This document shows positions 20,548 through 31,120 of a stretch of 64,000 bases of DNA, one piece after another. Position 1 is the first letter of the stretch. Each line of letters begins with the position of its first letter. A model generated the notes under the pieces. It made no database searches. It saw nothing but the letters and a program-made list of their open reading frames with translations, and was not told where the DNA came from. This DNA is from Flavobacteriaceae bacterium. GTDB taxonomy: Bacteria; Bacteroidota; Bacteroidia; Flavobacteriales; Flavobacteriaceae. The DNA lies in contig JABSPM010000013.1 of the NCBI GenBank assembly GCA_013215095.1, positions 1-64,000 of the forward strand, in the 5' to 3' direction. Position numbers and translations under genes: made by a program.

Positions 20548-21231
20548 ATGAGTGGATTTTTTAATTCTTCAATAGGGAGAAAAATTGCGATGGCGTTGTC
20601 GGCATTCTTCTTAATGTTTTTCTTACTTCAGCATTTTGCTATAAATATTTTATCTGTTTTTAATCCCGACCTTTTTAATGAAGTGTCTCACTTTATGGGG
20701 ACTAATCCAATGGTGCAATTTGCATTGCAGCCCGTATTAATTTTTGGTGTGGTGTTTCATTTTGTGATGGGTTTTATTTTAGAACTGAGAAATAAAAAAG
20801 CAGTAGGAGTGAAGTACTACAAGAATAATGGTGCGGCAAATTCATCTTGGATGAGTAGAAATATGATTTATAGTGGTGTCGTAATTTTAGCGTTTATTGT
20901 ATTGCATTTTATTGATTTTTGGTTTCCAGAAATTAATACCAAATTTATTAAAGGAGATTGGTCTGGCATGCATGAAGGCATTGAAGGATATAGGTATTTT
21001 CATGAATTACAAGTCAAATTTGTGAGTCCAATACGTGTTGCAGCTTATGTTTTAGCATTTGTGTTTTTAGGACTGCATTTATTGCATGGTTTTACTTCTG
21101 CATTCCAATCTATGGGATCTACAGCAGGGCGAAAAAAAACGCTTCAGGCGATAGGAAAAACGTATTCTGTTGTAGTGCCGTTAGGGTTTATTTTAATTGC
21201 CTTATATCATCATTTTACCTACCACCATTAA
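20548..21231 (+). CDS. sdhC: Succinate dehydrogenase cytochrome b subunit
   Basis: 227 residues, five hydrophobic segments with well-placed histidines, as in the b558-type single membrane anchor used by Bacteroidota and epsilon-proteobacterial SQR/QFR enzymes. It anchors the SdhAB catalytic heterodimer and carries the haems and the (mena)quinone site. First gene of sdhCAB, 12 bp before sdhA; no separate sdhD, as expected for this type. Confidence 0.95.
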   Translation: MSGFFNSSIGRKIAMALSAFFLMFFLLQHFAINILSVFNPDLFNEVSHFMGTNPMVQFALQPVLIFGVVFHFVMGFILELRNKKAVGVKYYKNNGAANSSWMSRNMIYSGVVILAFIVLHFIDFWFPEINTKFIKGDWSGMHEGIEGYRYFHELQVKFVSPIRVAAYVLAFVFLGLHLLHGFTSAFQSMGSTAGRKKTLQAIGKTYSVVVPLGFILIALYHHFTYHH

Positions 21232-21243
21232 TCTGGAAATATT

Positions 21244-23256
21244 ATGAAGTTAGATTCGAAAGTACCAAAGGGGCCTATTAAAGATAAATGGACAACTTAT
21301 AAAGATAAAATTAACTTAGTAAACCCAGCCAATAAGCGTCTTATTGATGTGATAGTCGTTGGTACAGGTCTTGCAGGCGGTTCTGCCTCTGCAACTTTAG
21401 CTGAGTTAGGGTATAATGTTAAAGCGTTTGCCTATCAAGATTCACCGCGTAGAGCACACTCTATTGCTGCCCAAGGAGGAATTAACGCAGCAAAGAATTA
21501 TCAGGGTGATGGAGATTCTAATTACAGATTATTTTATGATACTGTAAAAGGAGGAGATTACCGTTCTAGAGAAGCTAATGTCTATCGATTAGCAGAAGTG
21601 TCGGCAAATATTATTGATCAATGCGTGGCACAAGGTGTACCTTTCGCTCGTGATTATGGAGGGCTATTAGATAACCGTTCCTTTGGTGGTGTTTTAGTAT
21701 CTCGTACATTTTACGCGAAGGGTCAAACTGGACAGCAGTTATTGCTAGGCGCATACTCTGCAATGAATAGACAAATAGCTCGTGGTAAGATTGAAATGTA
21801 CAATCGTCATGAGATGTTAGATCTTGTTGTTATAGACGGAAAAGCTAGAGGGATTATAACCAGGAATTTAATTACTGGAGAAGTTGAACGTCATTCAGCG
21901 CATGCCGTTGTAATTGCCTCTGGCGGTTATGGTAATGTATATTTTTTATCAACCAATGCCATGGGCTCTAATGCTACAGCAGCTTGGAAGGTACATAAAA
22001 AGGGAGCCTTTTTTGCAAATCCTTGTTATACGCAAATTCACCCGACATGTATTCCACGTTCTGGTGACTATCAATCAAAGTTAACCTTAATGTCTGAGTC
22101 GCTGCGTAATGATGGGCGTATCTGGGTACCAAAGCACATGAAAGATGCTAAAGCAATTCAAGCAGGGAAGCTGAGACCTACAGAGATTCTAGAAGAAGAT
22201 AGAGATTATTACTTAGAAAGGCGTTATCCAGCTTTTGGTAACTTAGTACCACGTGATGTGGCATCTCGAGCTGCAAAAGAGCGTTGCGATGCTGGGTATG
22301 GTGTAAATGCTACAGGAGAAGCCGTGTATTTAGATTTTGCAACAGCAATACAAAGATACGGTAAAGAACAAGCGAAAATACAAGGTATAGATAATGCGAC
22401 CCCAGAAAAAATTACACAACTTGGAGAAAAGATTGTAGAAGCCAAGTACGGTAATTTATTTCAAATGTATGAGAAGATTGTAGATGAGAATCCTTATAAA
22501 ACACCTATGATGATTTATCCTGCTACACACTATACTATGGGAGGTGTTTGGGTCGATTACAACTTAATGACTACAATCCCTGGGTGTTATGCTATTGGAG
22601 AAGCCAACTTCTCTGATCACGGTGCTAACCGCCTTGGAGCATCAGCATTAATGCAAGGTTTGGCAGATGGATATTTTGTATTACCATATACAATAGGGGA
22701 CTATTTGTCAAACGATATTAGAACAGGTCCAATTTCTACAGAAGCTCCAGAATTTGAAGCTGCAGAAAAGGCAGTTAGATCGCGATTAGATTTCTTTATA
22801 AAAAATAAAGGAACAAAATCTGTAGATCATTTTCACAAGCGTTTAGGAAAAGTAATGTGGAATAACGTTGGAATGGCACGTAATGAGAAAGATTTGAAAG
22901 CAGCAATACAAGAAATTCAACAGATACGTGAAGAGTTTTGGAAAGATGTCACAGTACCTGGTGAACCGAATCAAATGAATCCAGAATTAGAAAAAGCCGG
23001 GCGTGTAGCAGATTTTCTAGAACTAGGAGAGTTATTTGCTATGGATGCTTTAGAACGTACAGAATCTTGTGGAGGTCACTTTAGAGAAGAATCTGTTGAA
23101 GAAGATGGCCCTCAGAAAGGAGAAGCAAAACGGAATGATGAAGAATTTACATTTGTTTCGGCTTGGGAATATAAAGGTGATCCTAAAGATGCTGTTTTGC
23201 ATAAAGAGCACTTAGAATTTAATGATATAGAATTAAAACAAAGATCTTATAAATAA
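21244..23256 (+). CDS. sdhA: Succinate dehydrogenase flavoprotein subunit
   Basis: 670 residues. The dinucleotide-binding [17 protein letters not shown] (~38) and the flavinylation region [15 protein letters not shown] (~77) identify the covalent-FAD subunit that oxidises succinate to fumarate. [11 protein letters not shown] and the [24 protein letters not shown] blocks are typical of the long (non-proteobacterial) SdhA form. It works with SdhB and SdhC in the TCA cycle and respiratory chain. It lies 12 bp after sdhC and 7 bp before sdhB. Confidence 0.97.
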   Translation: MKLDSKVPKGPIKDKWTTYKDKINLVNPANKRLIDVIVVGTGLAGGSASATLAELGYNVKAFAYQDSPRRAHSIAAQGGINAAKNYQGDGDSNYRLFYDTVKGGDYRSREANVYRLAEVSANIIDQCVAQGVPFARDYGGLLDNRSFGGVLVSRTFYAKGQTGQQLLLGAYSAMNRQIARGKIEMYNRHEMLDLVVIDGKARGIITRNLITGEVERHSAHAVVIASGGYGNVYFLSTNAMGSNATAAWKVHKKGAFFANPCYTQIHPTCIPRSGDYQSKLTLMSESLRNDGRIWVPKHMKDAKAIQAGKLRPTEILEEDRDYYLERRYPAFGNLVPRDVASRAAKERCDAGYGVNATGEAVYLDFATAIQRYGKEQAKIQGIDNATPEKITQLGEKIVEAKYGNLFQMYEKIVDENPYKTPMMIYPATHYTMGGVWVDYNLMTTIPGCYAIGEANFSDHGANRLGASALMQGLADGYFVLPYTIGDYLSNDIRTGPISTEAPEFEAAEKAVRSRLDFFIKNKGTKSVDHFHKRLGKVMWNNVGMARNEKDLKAAIQEIQQIREEFWKDVTVPGEPNQMNPELEKAGRVADFLELGELFAMDALERTESCGGHFREESVEEDGPQKGEAKRNDEEFTFVSAWEYKGDPKDAVLHKEHLEFNDIELKQRSYK

Positions 23257-23263
23257 GAAAGTT

Positions 23264-24025
23264 ATGTCTGGTAAAGGAATGAATCTAACATTGAAAATTT
23301 GGCGTCAGAACAGTTCTGAGAAGAAAGGTCGAATGGTGGACTACAAGGTAAGTGATATTTCAGAGCACATGTCTTTCTTAGAAATGATGGATGTCTTGAA
23401 CGAACAGTTAATTGCCACTGGAGAAGAACCTGTAGCATTTGATCATGACTGTCGTGAGGGTATTTGTGGAATGTGTTCGATGTATATTAATGGTGAAGCA
23501 CATGGGCCTGATAGAGGTATTACAACCTGTCAGTTACATATGCGTATGTTTAATGATGGTGATACCATTACAATTGAACCTTGGAGAGCCTCTGCCTTTC
23601 CAGTGATTAAGGATTTGGTCGTAGATAGAACATCTTTTGAGCGTATACAACAAGCTGGTGGCTTTATTGCTGTAAATACCTCAGGAAACACCCAAGATGC
23701 CAATGCCATACCTATTTCTAAGCACGCTGCAGATGAGGCAATGGATGCTGCAACTTGTATTGGTTGTGGTGCTTGTGTGGCAACTTGTAAGAACTCTTCC
23801 GCGATGTTGTTTGTAGGTGCAAAAATATCGCAATATGCTTTACTACCACAAGGACAAGTAGAAGCACCAGATCGTGTTAAGAATATGGTTGCACAAATGG
23901 ATTTAGAAGGTTTTGGAAACTGTACCAATACAGGAGCTTGCGAAATTGAATGTCCAAAGGGAATTTCATTAGATAATATTGCCCGTATGAATCGAGAGTT
24001 AATCAAATCGAATTTCATAAAATAA
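23264..24025 (+). CDS. sdhB: Succinate dehydrogenase iron-sulfur subunit
   Basis: 253 residues. Plant-type 2Fe-2S cysteines occur in [15 protein letters not shown], and two ferredoxin-like clusters in [13 protein letters not shown] and [15 protein letters not shown]. SdhB relays electrons from FAD of SdhA to quinone in SdhC. Last gene of the operon; a terminator begins 29 bp after the stop. Confidence 0.97.
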   Translation: MSGKGMNLTLKIWRQNSSEKKGRMVDYKVSDISEHMSFLEMMDVLNEQLIATGEEPVAFDHDCREGICGMCSMYINGEAHGPDRGITTCQLHMRMFNDGDTITIEPWRASAFPVIKDLVVDRTSFERIQQAGGFIAVNTSGNTQDANAIPISKHAADEAMDAATCIGCGACVATCKNSSAMLFVGAKISQYALLPQGQVEAPDRVKNMVAQMDLEGFGNCTNTGACEIECPKGISLDNIARMNRELIKSNFIK

Positions 24026-24054
24026 GAATACATGTTTAAACGATATAAAAGAAA

Positions 24055-24084
24055 AACCTAAGCAATATCGCTTGGGTTTTTTTT
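24055..24084 (+). terminator. Terminator of the sdhCAB operon
   Basis: Stem AACCTAAGC/GCTTGGGTT (24055-24063 with 24070-24078, one T-G pair), six-base loop, then a run of T residues to 24084. Confidence 0.85.
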
Positions 24085-24108
24085 ATTCTTCGTTTGTCGA
24101 CCAAAAAC

Positions 24109-24184
24109 TAATACCATTTGTAACGTAAAAGAAAAAGCAAAAATGGCGTTTTATTCAAGTAGTTTCAAATCGAAAATGTTATAA
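24109..24184 (+). repeat. MITE-like dispersed repeat, copy 2 (short)
   Basis: Begins TAATACCATTTG and ends ...TTCAAATCGAAAATGTTATAA, with GCGTTTTATTCAAGTAG shared with the right end of other copies. The two ends are imperfect inverted repeats and the central part is nearly absent, giving a 76-bp element between the sdh terminator and the DUF4345 gene. Confidence 0.6.
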
Positions 24185-24200
24185 TTGCTAACCTAAGCAC

Positions 24201-24587
24201 ATGAGTTTTAAAAGGCACTTCATTTTGAAAAATCTCCATCTAATTGTTTCTATAATGATTGTAATGCCAACAGCTCTCATTTACGGAACACCATCAATGC
24301 TGTCTCATCAATTAGATATAGAAGTTAATACCATTGATCTTGCCAATATGCTGAAGGCTACAATGGCGTTATATTTGGGCTGTTCATTCATATGGCTTTT
24401 AGGTATTTTAAAACACGGATATTGGATATTTGCAACGGCACTCAATATTATATTTATGCTTACGCTTTCCGCTGGACGTGGATGGAGTATGGTTGTTGAT
24501 GGATGTCCAACACGAGGTTATGTGTTTGGAATAGTCGCAGAGTTTACAATCGGTATTTATGCAGTTTACCAACTTAAGAGCAATTAA
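24201..24587 (+). CDS. DUF4345 family small membrane protein
   Basis: 128 residues with four hydrophobic segments and the family-like GRGWSMVVDGCPTRGYVFGI block near the third/fourth segment. Function of the family is unknown. It begins 17 bp after a MITE-like repeat and appears to be a single-gene unit. Confidence 0.75.
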   Translation: MSFKRHFILKNLHLIVSIMIVMPTALIYGTPSMLSHQLDIEVNTIDLANMLKATMALYLGCSFIWLLGILKHGYWIFATALNIIFMLTLSAGRGWSMVVDGCPTRGYVFGIVAEFTIGIYAVYQLKSN

Positions 24588-24890
24588 TAACATCCTAATA
24601 ATAAGGCGCTAAATAAATTGTATGTTGCTTTTTAAGCATAATGATTTTACGTCTAATTTTAAGGATTTTTAGTTATGCAATAAATACTGAATAAGAATTA
24701 ATGATAGTCAACTACAACACTAAACATTTAGTGTGCATTTAGTATCTGAACAAGATATGCTTTTTATCGAATTTTATATAGGTTATTCTTAAATATGAAA
24801 TATTTCAATTCAGGCAGTTGCCCTGTCAAAGATGGATATTAGAGAACTGCAATCATTTTTTTGACCAGTTGGTTCATTATAAAAATTGAT
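24588..24890. other. Intergenic region
   Basis: About 300 bp between convergent genes. AT-rich; no gene, RNA or convincing terminator recognised. Confidence 0.45.
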
Positions 24891-27437
24891 TTATTGCTTC
24901 ACAATCTTTTTTGAAAGTGTTTGGTTTTCTGAACTAATCTGAATAAAATATACTCCCTTAGGAAGTTCGGCTAAAGAAAAGGATTTGTTGCGAGACGACG
25001 CTAAATTACCTTCGTACAATTGCTTTACATTTCTTCCTAACAGATCTAACAGATTAATATTTCCTTCTGAAGATAGATTATGGGCAATTTGTATTTCGGA
25101 TTTGGTCGGTACGGGATATGCTACCACCGAGTTCGCTTCTAATGAAACATCTTCCGTTCCCAATAACTGGGTAAGGTCGAAACTGTGCATGGATCTTCCG
25201 TAAGTTCCAGCATATAGGGTGTTGGTGGGTTCATGAAGTTTAAGATCACGGGTAAGGGTTAGGGGTAAATTATTTCCTAAAATAGTCCAAGAAGTGCCAT
25301 CGTCATCAGAATACCAAACATTAAGATCTGTAGCTGCGTAAAGTGCTGTTTCGTCACTATTAACCAAAATATCGTTCACTGGAATGTTGGGTAAGTTTCC
25401 TGAAATAGTTGTCCAATTCTGTCCACCATCGGTAGTTTTAAAGATGTGTGGGTCATAATCAGATAGCTGGTATCCTGAAAGAGCTATATAAGCTGTCATG
25501 TCATCCGAAGGTGAAACTGCTATGGAAGTAATATATCTATTCGGCAATCCATTACTGATGTTGGTCCAAGTAGTTCCTCCATTAAAGGTGACGTGTACAT
25601 TCCCATCGTCACTACCTGTATAAATGGTATTGGTATTAAGATGTGAAGGTCCAATAGCTGTCAATGTTCCAAAACTGGTGGCTCCACTAGGGTGGGGTCC
25701 ATCGGTTAGATCAGGGCTTATTGGACTCCAAAGTTCAGCCCTATTAGAACTATACAATCTGTTAGTGCCGTAGTATATTATCTCATTGTCAAAAGGTGAA
25801 ATCACCACTGGAGTATTCCAATTGAAGCGATCATTGGAGTCAATTCCATTGGTTGCTGATTGGAAATTATTTCCTCCATTGGTAGAGCGTGCTAAGTTTC
25901 CAAACTGAGATTCAACATATATAAAATTGTTATCTACGGGATCTACATTAACATGAAATCCGTCACCGCCCCAAATAGAGTTCCAATCACTTTGTCCTCC
26001 TGTAATAGTTCTAATGGAATTATTGTCTTGAGTACCTCCGTAAAGTCGCTCAGGCTGTAAATTGTCAACTTCTATATTGTAGAATTGCGTAATGGGCAGA
26101 TTGGTGAATTTATTCCATGTATTTCCTCCGTTTTCAGAAAGGTAAAGACCACCGTCATTTCCTGATAAAATGAAATTACTGTCATTATTTGAAAATTCCA
26201 TAGCATGGTGATCTACATGCATGCCATATATTTCATCCCATGAATTACCACTGTCGTCAGTTCTTAAAAGGGCTACCCCCAAAATATATACTTGATTTGG
26301 ATTGGTGGGATTGACGCGCAAATTTCCAAAATACCAGCCAAATGAGGAATCTACAAAATAGATATCCGAAAGGGCAACCAAGGTCCAGTTATTTCCGTTG
26401 TCTGTTGATTTATATAAGCCATTAAAAGTATTGGTAAGTTCATTGGTTGTAAACCTAGCATAGACAGTAGAAGGGTTGGATTGCGATATGGCAATTCCTA
26501 TACGTCCTGTTTGTGCATTTGCAGCAGGAAGCCCATGAGCAGCCCCCAGCTCTTCCCAGGTATTACCTCCATCTATAGAGCGATGTATAGCAGAAGTCAT
26601 TCCGCCATAATCTCTTTGCCAAGGTTTTCGGGTGCGTTCCCACATGGCGGCAAAGATAATATCTGTATTTTCAGGATTCATGGCTACGTCTATTGCAGCG
26701 GTAGAATCTGTGACGTGTAATACTTTATCCCATTGTATTCCACCATTGGTAGTTCTGTAAATGCCTCTTTCTGCATTATAGTCATACAATTTACCTGTGG
26801 CTGCGGCAAATACCCTATCTTCATTGGTAGGGTCTACAACTATACGACCTATGTGATTACTTTCGGGTAACCCCACATTGGTCCATGTGGCTCCAGCATC
26901 GGTCGTTTTATAAATACCATCTCCAAAAAAAGCGCCCGTATTTACACTTCCATTGGCTTCGCCAGTACCCACATATAAGGTATTTGCATTGGAAGGTGCA
27001 ATGGCAATATCTCCAATGGAAAGTTTAGTCTGATCGTCGAAGATGGCCGTCCAACTAACTCCTCTATCGGTGGTTTTAAAGACACCTCCAGTAGCTGTTC
27101 CTGCATAGAACACATCATCATCATTTGGAGATAATGCAATATCAGTAATTCTTCCTCCTGTATTAAGTGGACCTTTTAATTCCCAAGTTCCAACAGATTG
27201 ACGGCTTTCTAAAATCTGCTTTGCCTGTAATTCTGCATTTCGAATGGCCTTCACGTTTATGATTCCATCTGGATAGGCACGTTCGTTGTAAAACCATTCT
27301 CCTGGATATTGCTTGTTCAATACATCCCAATCACTAGCAGTATCGTTTTGGGTTAAATCATGAGAAAAATATAATACCATGTATAATGCAGATCCAAAGA
27401 TGCATAGAAGATGTAGAGATTTCAATTTATAGCGCAT
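24891..27437 (-). CDS. Secreted VPS10/BNR-repeat protein with T9SS type A sorting domain
   Basis: 848 residues. An N-terminal signal/TM segment (~8-26) is followed by about ten BNR/Asp-box repeats (TTDRGVSW, TTDAGATW, SIDGGNTW, STDNGNNW, SENGGNTW, TTDGGQNW, SDDDGTSW). The final ~75 residues form a Por secretion tail: VAYPVPTKSEIQI, NLLDLLGRNVK, LPKGVYFIQI and the ending KKIVKQ. It is therefore a type IX-exported, surface or released protein. Same repeat architecture as the 945-residue protein at 17596, which lacks the sorting tail. Confidence 0.9.
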   Translation of the reverse strand: MRYKLKSLHLLCIFGSALYMVLYFSHDLTQNDTASDWDVLNKQYPGEWFYNERAYPDGIINVKAIRNAELQAKQILESRQSVGTWELKGPLNTGGRITDIALSPNDDDVFYAGTATGGVFKTTDRGVSWTAIFDDQTKLSIGDIAIAPSNANTLYVGTGEANGSVNTGAFFGDGIYKTTDAGATWTNVGLPESNHIGRIVVDPTNEDRVFAAATGKLYDYNAERGIYRTTNGGIQWDKVLHVTDSTAAIDVAMNPENTDIIFAAMWERTRKPWQRDYGGMTSAIHRSIDGGNTWEELGAAHGLPAANAQTGRIGIAISQSNPSTVYARFTTNELTNTFNGLYKSTDNGNNWTLVALSDIYFVDSSFGWYFGNLRVNPTNPNQVYILGVALLRTDDSGNSWDEIYGMHVDHHAMEFSNNDSNFILSGNDGGLYLSENGGNTWNKFTNLPITQFYNIEVDNLQPERLYGGTQDNNSIRTITGGQSDWNSIWGGDGFHVNVDPVDNNFIYVESQFGNLARSTNGGNNFQSATNGIDSNDRFNWNTPVVISPFDNEIIYYGTNRLYSSNRAELWSPISPDLTDGPHPSGATSFGTLTAIGPSHLNTNTIYTGSDDGNVHVTFNGGTTWTNISNGLPNRYITSIAVSPSDDMTAYIALSGYQLSDYDPHIFKTTDGGQNWTTISGNLPNIPVNDILVNSDETALYAATDLNVWYSDDDGTSWTILGNNLPLTLTRDLKLHEPTNTLYAGTYGRSMHSFDLTQLLGTEDVSLEANSVVAYPVPTKSEIQIAHNLSSEGNINLLDLLGRNVKQLYEGNLASSRNKSFSLAELPKGVYFIQISSENQTLSKKIVKQ

Positions 27438-28147
27438 TTTATTTAGTTTTTTTTTGTGAATTGATTTAAACTCCTTTAAAGATATAAAAACATCTATATA
27501 CTTGCTTTTTAGTGCTTAAGTTTTTCAAAGAATAATTATTTACGTGCTATTGGATAAGTATATGGTTACAAGGGTAGTACAACCACTCTTCCTAATAGAT
27601 TAAAATCAAGATTCACACAAAGATGGATAATTTTTGACTTGACAAAATGTCTGTAGAATAAATGGGCTGACCCCCGAGATGCGAAAACCAGAAATTTTCA
27701 ATTGATTTTAGTCAAACCTCAATCTTATTTAAGAAGTGATTAGAGCTTGTTAAATCTAAATGCGATAGACGTACTTTTGAAGCTCAGAGTTCAAAAAATT
27801 GCTTGTGTTGGAGAAGATAGTAATGTGAAATTTAACAAAATGGATACTAAAATCAATCGACATTAATGTTTAAATATTGGTTATAAACAGTTCGGATTGT
27901 TAAGGAGGTTATTGACACATTTGACAACTAATAAATGAGTACAACAATAGTTACACTATATTACGGGATTCATTTTAAAAACCTAGTTATCAAGTTAAAT
28001 ACCGACTTAAAGATGTTTTTTTCTTAAAAAAGTAAAATCAAAAAAATTAAAGTATATATTTGGGCATATAGCTTAACAAACACAATTTTTGCTTGACAAA
28101 AATCGCGTGTATTTAAGTGTTACCTACGAGCTATTAAACAATATGCA
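27438..28147. other. 710-bp intergenic region
   Basis: Divergent spacer between the BNR/T9SS gene and the DUF998 gene. A TATATTTG box (28055-28062) is a possible -7 element for DUF998, without a matching TTG at the right distance. Nothing else recognised. Confidence 0.45.
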
Positions 28148-28774
28148 ATGAATAATAGATTAATCTTTTTTATAGGAATATTGGGAGTTATATTATTTAC
28201 TACTACTTCAATTGTTGGTGGGCTTTTAATCGAAAATTACAGTATAACAAGTCAATATATTAGTGAAACTTTTGCTATAGATACTGAATATGGATTAATG
28301 TTAAGAGTTTTAGGTCATATTCCAAGTGGAATTTTATTTGTAGCATTCAGTTTTCTAGGATATAAATATTTTCCAGCTTCTAATTTAACTAAAATCGGGT
28401 TTTATGGTATTGGATTATTTTATGGAATTGGAACTATAGTAGTTGCTATTTTTCCTTGTGACATGGGTTGTAATAAAGAATTCATTGACCCTAGTTTATC
28501 ACAAGTGATTCATAATTTGATGGCGCTATTAGTGTATACTTTAGTGCCTATTAGTATCATTATGATTGGTTTTGGATTAAAAAAATCATCGAATAATAGA
28601 CGCTTTTCAATAACAGCCATAAGCCTAGGAGTACTAAGTATTCTATTTGTGTGCTTGTTAATTTCTGATCCAAAATCAGAATATTTAGGCTTATACCAAA
28701 GGATTATAGAATTATTGTTTTTAATTTGGATAATAATCTGTGCTTTCAAAATAAAAAATACCAGTAGCTCATAA
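28148..28774 (+). CDS. DUF998 domain-containing membrane protein
   Basis: 208 residues with about six transmembrane helices. The order (TM1, an ISETFAIDTEYGLMLRVLG loop, TM2, GIGTIVVAIFPCDMGC, TM4-6) matches DUF998 proteins; their function is unknown. Isolated in an accessory region with long flanking spacers, possibly acquired. Confidence 0.75.
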   Translation: MNNRLIFFIGILGVILFTTTSIVGGLLIENYSITSQYISETFAIDTEYGLMLRVLGHIPSGILFVAFSFLGYKYFPASNLTKIGFYGIGLFYGIGTIVVAIFPCDMGCNKEFIDPSLSQVIHNLMALLVYTLVPISIIMIGFGLKKSSNNRRFSITAISLGVLSILFVCLLISDPKSEYLGLYQRIIELLFLIWIIICAFKIKNTSSS

Positions 28775-28966
28775 CGCCACTATCTATTTAGCGCAATTCA
28801 AAATCTAAAAATGTCTAGACTAAATCTTAAGTTCTGAATGCCTTTGGTAGCAATTACTTTACTATGGGTATTGGGATTGCATTGGGAAACCTGTGGTTGA
28901 AATTGCTACAAAAAACCAGAACAACAAGATGGTCATTCTGGTTCTAAGAATTACAATTTTACTTTA

Positions 28967-29974
28967 TTACAGAAGAGGTTGAATAGATTTTGCAGTGTCT
29001 AAGATTGTTTTCTCAAAATGAATTGGCTCCCAATTAAAAACCTGTTTTGTTATTGAAATATCTGCACTCACTTCTGTATCAAGAAATGGCAACATTCCCT
29101 TCATTTCGCTATTAAACAAACTCATAAACTTGACCATCAAACTAGGGGCTTTTATTGGGCGTGCTTTTTCAAATCCATTTTTTTTCAATAAGGCTGCAAT
29201 ACCAACAAATGAATAAGGTTGCTCTGAGCTAACGATCAAACGTGCTCCATTAGATTTGTCATTTTCCATTGCCGCTACATGTATCTTAGCAATATCCCTA
29301 ACATCTGACATAACATAATGCGCATTTGGTAACATCGGCACTTTACCTGTTATAATGTCTTTTATCATGCGCATTGAAGCACCAGAAAGATTCCCTGTTA
29401 ATGTTGGTCCGTATATTGGTCCAGGATTAACGACGGTCAATTCCATTTTAGTCTCAGTTTCTTGATTATTGTAAAAATTCCAAGCGGCTTTTTCGGCTAA
29501 TGTTTTACTCTTAATATAAGCGGTTATTTTATCTGTTTCTGGATTGGTCCAACTCGTCTGTGTAAGATGGTTGTTCTTTTTATCTCCTGCCATTGCAACA
29601 GTAGATGAGGTCAATACCACTTTTTTTATTCCTGCTTTCTTCGCTGCCTTTAAAGCTCTTAGAGTTCCTTCAACAGCGGGTTTAATCATTTCATTTTCAT
29701 CTTTTGGTTCTGCAATGACAAATGGAGAAGCAACATGTAATACATAGTCGCAACCTTCCATCGCTTTATCCCAGCCTTTGTCGCGCATTAAATCAAGCTC
29801 ACAAAATTCTAAATTAGTTTTGGCGTCAATTACTTTAGCAATGCCTTTTCGAACTTCTTGCTCCTTGGAAAGGTTTCTTATAGACCCTCTTACTGCGTAG
29901 CCATGTTCTAATAGTTTGACTGCACAATGCTGCCCAACAAACCCAGATATTCCAGTTAATAGTACCTTTTTCAT
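28967..29974 (-). CDS. NAD(P)-dependent epimerase/dehydratase family reductase (DFR-like)
   Basis: 335 residues, extended SDR fold. Rossmann motif TGISGFVG (~8-15) and catalytic YIKSK (~158). The pattern resembles dihydroflavonol-4-reductase/aldehyde reductases acting on small carbonyl compounds; substrate unknown. It lies 16 bp downstream of another SDR gene in a two-gene operon controlled from the repeat-rich promoter at 30764-30845. Confidence 0.87.
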   Translation of the reverse strand: MKKVLLTGISGFVGQHCAVKLLEHGYAVRGSIRNLSKEQEVRKGIAKVIDAKTNLEFCELDLMRDKGWDKAMEGCDYVLHVASPFVIAEPKDENEMIKPAVEGTLRALKAAKKAGIKKVVLTSSTVAMAGDKKNNHLTQTSWTNPETDKITAYIKSKTLAEKAAWNFYNNQETETKMELTVVNPGPIYGPTLTGNLSGASMRMIKDIITGKVPMLPNAHYVMSDVRDIAKIHVAAMENDKSNGARLIVSSEQPYSFVGIAALLKKNGFEKARPIKAPSLMVKFMSLFNSEMKGMLPFLDTEVSADISITKQVFNWEPIHFEKTILDTAKSIQPLL

Positions 29975-29990
29975 GAATTTCTAGTTTGAG

Positions 29991-30737
29991 TTATTTCCAA
30001 GTAGAAAACATTTTTTCAACCTCTTTTGGAGTAGTTCCATAAACTTGTTTTATTTGTGCAGACATAACATCAGGAAAAATATCTTCCTCACCTTGCTCTA
30101 ATGCACTTACTACATTTTTAGCCAGATTTTCTGGTTTATCCAATTCAATACCTTCAAAACCTTTTGCCATATCCGTTTCAATAGGCCCAGGGTAGATGCC
30201 AGAGACTAACACATTGCTGTCTTGCAATTCACCTCTTAGTCCTTGAATCATACTATGAACCGCAGCTTTAGAAGTACAATATCCATTCATCATCGGCATA
30301 TTACCTAAGCCAACTACAGAAGATACAGTTGCTATTGTGGCATTCGGTTTGTTTTCAATGTTAGGAAGAGCGGCTTGAGTTAAACGAATTACTCCCAGTA
30401 CATTTACCTCCATATTTAGATGTATTGATTCCAACATATTCTCTGTTTTATAACCACCATGCGCCATGACACCAGCATTATTAATTAGCATTGTTGCATC
30501 AGAAGCTACCTTTACAGCATTATCTACAGATTCTTGATTAGTTACATCTAATTGCAACGGCTTTAAACGGGCGCCATATTTTTCTTGAAGCGCTTTAAGG
30601 CTTTCAAGTTGTCTTGCTCCGGCATATACTTTTTTTATGCCTCTATTTAATAATTCTTCGGTGATTGCTTTACCAATACCACGATTTGCGCCACTAATTA
30701 AAGCTACACTGTCTTTGATTGAAATTTCTGTTTTCAT
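29991..30737 (-). CDS. SDR family NAD(P)-dependent oxidoreductase
   Basis: 248 residues, classical short-chain dehydrogenase. Cofactor motif SGANRGIGKA (~14-23), NNAG (~87) and catalytic YCTSK (~153) are present. First gene of the SDR operon. The promoter is well formed and is covered by repeated palindromic sites, indicating regulated (probably stress or substrate-induced) expression. Confidence 0.9.
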   Translation of the reverse strand: MKTEISIKDSVALISGANRGIGKAITEELLNRGIKKVYAGARQLESLKALQEKYGARLKPLQLDVTNQESVDNAVKVASDATMLINNAGVMAHGGYKTENMLESIHLNMEVNVLGVIRLTQAALPNIENKPNATIATVSSVVGLGNMPMMNGYCTSKAAVHSMIQGLRGELQDSNVLVSGIYPGPIETDMAKGFEGIELDKPENLAKNVVSALEQGEEDIFPDVMSAQIKQVYGTTPKEVEKMFSTWK

Positions 30738-30763
30738 TTTAGTCTTGATTTTATTAAATATTA

Positions 30764-30845
30764 TTACTTGTAATTTGAAAGCAAATATACCGTATTACTT
30801 GTAAAAAACAAGTGTTATGTAATAAAATTTTTGTTTTGCAAGTAA
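30764..30845. promoter_or_regulatory. SDR operon promoter overlapped by three TTACTTGTAA operator-like sites
   Basis: On the minus strand: TTG (30809-30811), 19-bp spacer, TATATTTG (30782-30789), an exact Bacteroidota promoter. TTACTTGTAA occurs at 30764-30773 (downstream of the start site) and 30795-30804 (between -33 and -7), exactly 31 bp apart. A one-mismatch reverse copy TTGCAAGTAA lies at 30836-30845. The layout suggests repression by a dimeric regulator. Confidence 0.65.
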
Positions 30846-30858
30846 AAAAGGTGATTTA

Positions 30859-30984
30859 ATGCCTATGAATCAACAACCTTTCTATAAAAAAATAGGAGTG
30901 ATAGTTCCAATAACTTCTTCACGAGATAGTATAGGAGATAGGTGGATATCGGTTAAAATAAAGAGAGGTCATATAAGTGAATGA
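30859..30984 (+). pseudogene. Possible N-terminal remnant of an HxlR-type regulator
   Basis: A 41-codon ORF divergent from the SDR operon. Its RDSIGDRWISVKI resembles the conserved IGxRW-leu/ile core of HxlR winged-helix regulators, and it stops right after. HxlR regulators are commonly divergent from the reductase genes they control. The match is short, so this is suggestive only; it may be the stub left when the regulator was deleted. Confidence 0.3.
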
Positions 30985-31120
30985 TAGCTGTTAGAATTTT
31001 GTTAAGTGTAATCCCCCATAAAATTTAAAACTTCCTGAGTACAACAATACGTATAAAACGATTAAAAATGAGGGGGTTTATAAGTTTAGTCGAATATTAT
31101 ACTTCGTAAGTATCATTACT

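Noticed and set aside
28775-28966. attC-like cassette border after DUF998
   Set aside because: Only scattered TAACGCC/GCGC words; no paired core sites.
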